A DNA stretch of 20,003 nt from assembly GCA_023433205.1 (NCBI GenBank), contig JAEZDS010000139.1, forward strand, positions 1 through 20,003, given 5' to 3'. Below, one piece after another: positions 15,938-20,003 of this stretch. The notes below the pieces were generated by a model. The model was given only the letters and a program-made list of their open reading frames with translations. It was not told the origin of the DNA and ran no database searches. This DNA comes from Bacteroidota bacterium. Its GTDB lineage: Bacteria > Bacteroidota > Bacteroidia > B-17B0 > Aurantibacillaceae. The translations under genes and the position numbers were made by a program. Position 1 is the stretch's first letter. Each line of letters opens with the position of its first letter.

Positions 15938-15969
15938 TTTGCTGAGTTAGTGGCTTTACTGTAAGTTTA
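15938..15969 (+). promoter_or_regulatory. Promoter for the O-antigen ligase-like gene (TTTG-N20-TAAGTTTA)
   Basis: TTTG at 15938-15941 is followed 20 bases later by TAAGTTTA at 15962-15969, one base off the TAnnTTTG box. The spacing fits the phylum's -33/-7 promoter. Transcription would begin at or just before the GTG at 15977, giving a leaderless or nearly leaderless message. Confidence 0.5.
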
Positions 15970-15976
15970 GGGTATT

Positions 15977-17803
15977 GTGAAAACAGTCCCCCCTCGTTTT
16001 GTTTCCATTGCGCTGGTTCTTGCCAGCCTTTTCTGCTTGCCATTTGTGCTTGATCTCAGTCACGCGCCCAGGCTCACACTGCTGGCTCTTCTCTGTTTTG
16101 TCGCTTTTCTTCTGCCTGTAATCCAAAAAAAAACAATCTTTGTCTGTGCTGATCTACCGGTTTTGCTCTATGGCGTCTTTGCGCTGTGGGTCACACTTTC
16201 TGTCTCCTGGAGTCTGAACAGCGCAGAAGCAATATTCAGTGCTTCAAAAGTGATAGTAGGTTTTAGTGTATTTGTGCTGGCAAGATATTTTCTGCAGCAG
16301 GATCCCGTTAAAACCCTTAAAGTAATCTATGAAGCAGCGATAGTACTTGCTGTCCTGTTAATAATATTGGTAACGTCAGACCTGTTGCAGATTAAAAACT
16401 TCAGCAAAGATGAAATGTATAAGGTGACCGCCCTGCACGGACACAAAAATTTACTTTCAAGTTTCCTGCTACTGATCCTGGCTATTCTTGTTCCCGCCCT
16501 TATAGATTCAACCGCAAAAAGAAAAACACTGATACTCTGCCTTGTGGTTGTACTGGCAGGATTGATTCTGGTTCTGAGAACTAAAGCGGTTTGGCTGGGT
16601 ATTTTATTTGCCCTTTTCGCTGCATTGCTACTGATTATTCTCAGAAACAAAAAAATCCGGGTGTCCCTGTTCGCTGTCACACTGATAATTATTGTTTCAG
16701 CGGTATTGTTCTGGTTATTGATTTATCCGGTTCTGGTAGATATTGGTCTGCGGCAGATCAATGAATCTGGTCTCACCGGACCAATGGCCGACAAAGAAAG
16801 ATTGCAGCTCTGGAGCAAAACAATTGATATGGTGTGGAAAAATCCTCTTACGGGCGCAGGTGCCGGTAACTGGCAGATCAATTTTCCCGACATGACTTTG
16901 ACAAACATCTGGAGAGCTGAAGATCTGAATTACACCTTTCAGCGGCCGCATAACGACTTCCTGTGGATTCTGAGTGAAGCTGGCGTTTTAGGATTTATTC
17001 TTTACATCTCTTTTCTTGCGGTCGTGCTGGCCACTGCGACCAAAGGTGTTTTTAACCACCCTGAAAGCTCCAACACTAAAACAATAGCTGGCATAGTTGC
17101 TGTAGTTGGGTTTTTAACCGCAAGCGCATTTGACTTTCCACGCGAACGAGCTGAACATATTTTATGGTTTAATCTACTACTGGCTGTTGTCTGTCATTTC
17201 TCAAATCAGGCCAAAGTTCCTCAGGTAACGTTCCGCATCAATACGTTAGTACTTGCGTGCTGCGTTACTCTGCTAAGCTTTATAGTCATAGCAGGTTTGC
17301 TGCGAATCAAAGGCGAATACTATACACGTGAGCTTTACAATAACCGGAAGGCAGCCGCGCATTTTATGATAACCGATAATGCCCGGCGCGCGAAGAGTTT
17401 TGTATACAACATGGACCCCACTTCAGTGCCCTTAACCTGGTATAGCGGAAATGCGCTTGCAGAACTAACACAGATAGAAGAGGCCTGCCGGCATTTTGAA
17501 CAGGCTTACAAAACCAATCCCTATAACCGCAATGTTCTGAACGATCTTGGTTCAGCCTATGTAAGAATTGGCCGGCAAAACGAAGCCAAAGTTTTGTACC
17601 GTGAAGCGGCGCGTATCAGTCCCCGGTTTGATGAGGCAAAACTCAATCTGGTAGCAGTATTGATCAGTGAGCATCACTACAAGGAAGCGCAGCAATGGCT
17701 GAACAGTCTTTATCACGATTCAGAGAGAAGAACAAAATATGAGATGATAGTGCAGAAGGTATTGAATGAAAACTTGCACAACTCCTCCACTACACAACCA
17801 TAA
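15977..17803 (+). CDS. O-antigen ligase / Wzy-type membrane protein with C-terminal TPR region
   Basis: Proteins of the Wzy_C/O-antigen ligase class join lipid-linked glycans to an acceptor (lipid A core or protein) or polymerise them, at the periplasmic face of the inner membrane. The 608-residue protein has about a dozen hydrophobic segments from residue 8 to 441. Family landmarks are HGHKNLLSSF (154-163), the conserved arginine in LVLRTKAVWLG (Arg201), LWSKTIDMVWKNPLTGAGAGNW (278-299) and the conserved histidine in RPHNDFLWILSEAGVLG (His325). Residues about 485-580 form tandem TPR-like helices (EEACRHFEQAYKTNP, NEAKVLYREAARISP). The start is GTG at 15977; no other methionine is near, and the first helix begins at once. 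Ligase and polymerase cannot be told apart from sequence alone. Confidence 0.85.
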   Translation: MKTVPPRFVSIALVLASLFCLPFVLDLSHAPRLTLLALLCFVAFLLPVIQKKTIFVCADLPVLLYGVFALWVTLSVSWSLNSAEAIFSASKVIVGFSVFVLARYFLQQDPVKTLKVIYEAAIVLAVLLIILVTSDLLQIKNFSKDEMYKVTALHGHKNLLSSFLLLILAILVPALIDSTAKRKTLILCLVVVLAGLILVLRTKAVWLGILFALFAALLLIILRNKKIRVSLFAVTLIIIVSAVLFWLLIYPVLVDIGLRQINESGLTGPMADKERLQLWSKTIDMVWKNPLTGAGAGNWQINFPDMTLTNIWRAEDLNYTFQRPHNDFLWILSEAGVLGFILYISFLAVVLATATKGVFNHPESSNTKTIAGIVAVVGFLTASAFDFPRERAEHILWFNLLLAVVCHFSNQAKVPQVTFRINTLVLACCVTLLSFIVIAGLLRIKGEYYTRELYNNRKAAAHFMITDNARRAKSFVYNMDPTSVPLTWYSGNALAELTQIEEACRHFEQAYKTNPYNRNVLNDLGSAYVRIGRQNEAKVLYREAARISPRFDEAKLNLVAVLISEHHYKEAQQWLNSLYHDSERRTKYEMIVQKVLNENLHNSSTTQP

Positions 17804-17883
17804 TTATTGTTTTTTTATTTGGAACAAAAACCAGTTATTGCCGAATACGTTAATCACAGCATTTGTAATTTTTCAGTAATTAA

Positions 17884-19398
17884 ATGAAGCGGGAAATTTG
17901 TCTATTTATTCTAATTCTTTCGGCAATCCTTTTTAATGCTCAACCTCAGCCGCAAGCTTCCTTTAACTTCAACAATGGCTCAGTGTCTGATGAAGTAAGT
18001 GAAATAACTGCACGACTGCGTGAGGTGACTTTTACTCGCGATAGATTCGGAAATGAACGGCATGCTGTATATATTTTTGGCCGGCCAGGAAGTTATGTGA
18101 ACCTGGGTTCATCTCATGCACTTAAACCTGATACCGGAAGTGTTTCATTATGGGTTTTGGTAGATGCGGAAGTTCACACCGGCAGTGGCAGCAGGGGCAA
18201 CCCAATTCTGCTCACAAAAAACAATAACTCCGACGACTTCTATGAATCCTATGCCTTGTTTTACTTTGTTGAAAATAAAAAAATAGCAGCTGGAATTTCA
18301 CGCGATAGTTTGGCCCAGCTCAACATTACAGGTCTTGAACCCTTTACTCTCTATGAATGGCACCACCTAGTTTTAGCCTGGTCAGATGATACTGCCTGGC
18401 TTTATGTTGATGGAAATCTTGAAGGAAAATCTTCGAAGGGATTTCGCACAGCCTATCACCCTGCAGACAGTGTTTTGATTGGTATCACAGCCAATAAGAA
18501 AAATGAGCGGTATGCTCAGATCATCGTTGATGACATCGCTTTCTACGATGTAATCCTGAAGCCCGAAGAAGTAAGGAAACTTTATGAAGCACCTGACCCT
18601 AACAGGGGAAGGATTATACTTCAATGGTCTGCAACAGGAGCAGGTATTTTGCTTACTGTAATTCTCACAGCTTTAATTGTAAGACGACAAGTACGAAGGG
18701 CGATAAAAAAGGAAAAACAACACATGGAACTTGTCATGCTAAACCTCGAATCTGAGTTGCGGGTAAACCGGGCCTTGATGAATCCCCACTTCGTTTTTAA
18801 CGCCCTTAATTCTCTTCAAAATCTCATTCTGGAGCAGGACTACGAACGGGCTAACATCTACCTGGTAAAGTTTTCTCATTTGATTCGCAAGCTCCTTGAA
18901 TACAACCTTACCAATGCAATTACTTTGGAAACCGAAATTGATCTGCTGAGAAGGTATGTAGAAATAGAGAATTTACGTTTTTCAGAAAGCATTGTACTTG
19001 ACCTGAAAGTAGAACCGCGATTGTCTCTAAAAGATACAAAAATTCCGGTGATGATGCTACAGCCGTTTGTTGAAAATGCAATATGGCATGGACTTCTGCT
19101 GAAAACCGGTGAACGACTTCTGCAAATTTCATTTGTAGGTTTTGACAAGCGTTCAATTCAATGCACGATCGAGGATAATGGTATAGGCCGCCAAAACAAA
19201 GTCGTTACAAAAGAAGACAGGCAATCACATGCAATCAACTTCATTCAGCAGCGCCTCAGCCTTCTCAACAGACTGTATGGCACTGATTGCGTCCTGGAAA
19301 TTTCAGACAAAACAAAGGGTGAAGGCACAATCGTAAAGATCATTCTACCTCGTCTGGAAGTTATGACAGAGGGGCAAAATAACAATTTTGCAGGTTGA
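17884..19398 (+). CDS. LytS/YehU-family sensor histidine kinase with extracytoplasmic LamG-like domain
   Basis: This 504-residue membrane sensor kinase would phosphorylate a LytTR-type response regulator. The N-terminus (1-20) is a signal peptide or anchor. Residues about 25-235 resemble a concanavalin A/LamG_3 lectin fold: NFNNGSVSDE, VNLGSSHALKPDTGSVSLWV, the strand pattern YEWHHLVLAWSDDTAWLYVDG (157-177), and the closing DDIAFYDVILKPEEVRKLY (216-234). A single membrane helix spans about 247-266, then a short coiled linker. The His_kinase domain has His302 in NPHFVFNALNSLQ. The ATP-binding domain has the N box in PFVENAIWHG (Asn398) and the G box DNGIG (431-435). Every key residue is present. 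No response regulator lies downstream; the next gene is convergent. The ligand is unknown. Confidence 0.9.
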   Translation: MKREICLFILILSAILFNAQPQPQASFNFNNGSVSDEVSEITARLREVTFTRDRFGNERHAVYIFGRPGSYVNLGSSHALKPDTGSVSLWVLVDAEVHTGSGSRGNPILLTKNNNSDDFYESYALFYFVENKKIAAGISRDSLAQLNITGLEPFTLYEWHHLVLAWSDDTAWLYVDGNLEGKSSKGFRTAYHPADSVLIGITANKKNERYAQIIVDDIAFYDVILKPEEVRKLYEAPDPNRGRIILQWSATGAGILLTVILTALIVRRQVRRAIKKEKQHMELVMLNLESELRVNRALMNPHFVFNALNSLQNLILEQDYERANIYLVKFSHLIRKLLEYNLTNAITLETEIDLLRRYVEIENLRFSESIVLDLKVEPRLSLKDTKIPVMMLQPFVENAIWHGLLLKTGERLLQISFVGFDKRSIQCTIEDNGIGRQNKVVTKEDRQSHAINFIQQRLSLLNRLYGTDCVLEISDKTKGEGTIVKIILPRLEVMTEGQNNNFAG

Positions 19399-19467
19399 AG
19401 AGATTGAGCATCGTTCAGCCCTTCCAATATCCCTTTCCTTCTTCCGGCTCATTTTTCGCACAAAGAG

Positions 19468-19986
19468 CTAAGTGCCCTTAAACCAGCCGCTGTATTTCAG
19501 ATAGTTTTCAGCAATCCGGTTGATCTCCCCAGCAATCAGCTCCTGCGAAATATCTTTTATTTTTTTGGCAGGAACGCCGGCGAAAATGCAGCCGGGAGGT
19601 ACAACTGTACCTTCGGTAACCACCGCTCCTGCGGCAATAATAGTGTTGCTCCCAATTTCGCAGTTATCCATTACAATAGCTCCCATGCCAATGAGCACAT
19701 TGTCGTGTACCTTACAGCCGTGAACTATCGCATTGTGTCCCACAGAAACGTTGTTGCCAAGTTCAACAGTGGTTTTTTGATAGGTACAGTGCAGAACAGC
19801 GCCGTCCTGGATATTCACCTTGTTTCCCAGCCTTACATAATTAACATCTCCCCTCACTACACTATTGAACCAGAAGCTGCAGTCGTGGCCACACTCTACA
19901 TCACCCACTATTGTTGCATTTGGCGCTACAAAACAATTTTGGCCTAGCCTCGGACTGATGCCATTAACCGGTAAGATGATTCCCAT
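19468..19986 (-). CDS. Gamma-class carbonic anhydrase-like hexapeptide-repeat protein
   Basis: The 172-residue protein consists mainly of a left-handed beta-helix built from hexapeptide repeats (IVGDVECGHDCSF, VRGDVNYVRLG, VNIQDGAVLHC, VSVGHNAIVHG, VLIGMGAIV, and so on). The three histidines that bind the metal in gamma carbonic anhydrases are present: His66 (AVLHC), His84 (VGHNA) and His89 (IVHG). The C-terminal helix (residues about 145-165) ends in YLKYSGWFKG. Relatives include YrdA, PaaY and CaiE. Many lack the extra proton-shuttle glutamates of the archaeal Cam enzyme, so actual carbonic anhydrase activity is uncertain. The ATG at 19986 opens straight into the family's usual N-terminus. 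The gene converges on the histidine kinase with a 69 bp gap. Confidence 0.92.
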   Translation of the reverse strand: MGIILPVNGISPRLGQNCFVAPNATIVGDVECGHDCSFWFNSVVRGDVNYVRLGNKVNIQDGAVLHCTYQKTTVELGNNVSVGHNAIVHGCKVHDNVLIGMGAIVMDNCEIGSNTIIAAGAVVTEGTVVPPGCIFAGVPAKKIKDISQELIAGEINRIAENYLKYSGWFKGT

Positions 19987-20003
19987 ATTTTACATCCCGG
20001 GAA

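Noticed and set aside
15925..15959. Inverted repeat GTAAAG/CTTTAC before the O-antigen ligase-like gene
   Set aside because: Only six pairs with a 23-base loop and no T tract; too weak for a terminator or a clear operator.
14801..15960. An 11-base motif (GTGGCTTTACT) found in two intergenic regions, with a shorter copy near 961
   Set aside because: Matches of this length are common by chance in 20 kb, and the copies sit at different distances from the promoters.
17804..17883. T-rich stretch with GTTTTT/AAAAAC between the ligase-like and kinase genes
   Set aside because: The possible stem is short and is not followed by a T tract; no convincing terminator or -7 box could be fixed here.
19399..19467. 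Gap between the convergent kinase and carbonic anhydrase-like genes
   Set aside because: Searched for a bidirectional hairpin; the only complementary blocks are four bases with a long loop.

Overview
The window looks like chromosomal DNA of a member of the Bacteroidota, probably a Flavobacteriia-, Chitinophagia- or Sphingobacteriia-like lineage; the exact order cannot be resolved from the sequence. Three signs support this. Two secreted proteins end in type IX secretion system (T9SS) type A sorting domains. There is a LytS/YehU-type histidine kinase. Several starts are preceded by -7 boxes matching TAnnTTTG, the promoter element typical of this phylum. I found no tRNA or rRNA gene, insertion sequence, CRISPR array or prophage. 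No gene-free stretch exceeds 300 bases; the longest is the 139 bp region between comB and gmhA, closely followed by the 126 bp region upstream of lnt.

Left part (1-8318): a truncated superfamily 2 helicase reads off the left edge and is divergent from a co-directional series: lnt (lipoprotein N-acylation), lpdA (dihydrolipoyl dehydrogenase), purE (purine synthesis), a small DUF721/DciA-like protein, rocD (ornithine aminotransferase), a bestrophin-family channel and an RlmL-like THUMP methyltransferase. Most of these are core housekeeping genes. Lpd-purE-dciA and rocD-bestrophin-rlmL are tightly packed.

Middle part (8319-11733): a comB-family phosphatase lies on the minus strand. A four-gene plus-strand operon follows, encoding a GmhA-like isomerase, an HddC-like nucleotidyltransferase, a GmhB-like HAD phosphatase and a family 2 glycosyltransferase. 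Together they look like most of a GDP-heptose pathway plus a transferase. The 7-phosphate kinase (HddA/HldE) is not present here.

Right part (11734-20003): a thermolysin-like M4 protease and a smaller Ig-like surface protein, both T9SS cargo, are divergently transcribed. Then come an O-antigen-ligase/Wzy-type membrane protein with a C-terminal TPR region, a histidine kinase with an extracytoplasmic LamG-like domain, and a convergent gamma-class carbonic anhydrase-like hexapeptide protein. The cell-surface theme (heptose sugar, glycosyltransferase, ligase, T9SS cargo) suggests envelope glycan and protein display, but the functional link is inference.

The points most worth a second look are the LamG-LytS kinase with no adjacent response regulator, the GmhB-like phosphatase without its zinc loop, and two convergent gene pairs whose stop codons abut on the same palindrome, TGATCA. 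I see no convincing evidence of a wholly new multi-gene system.
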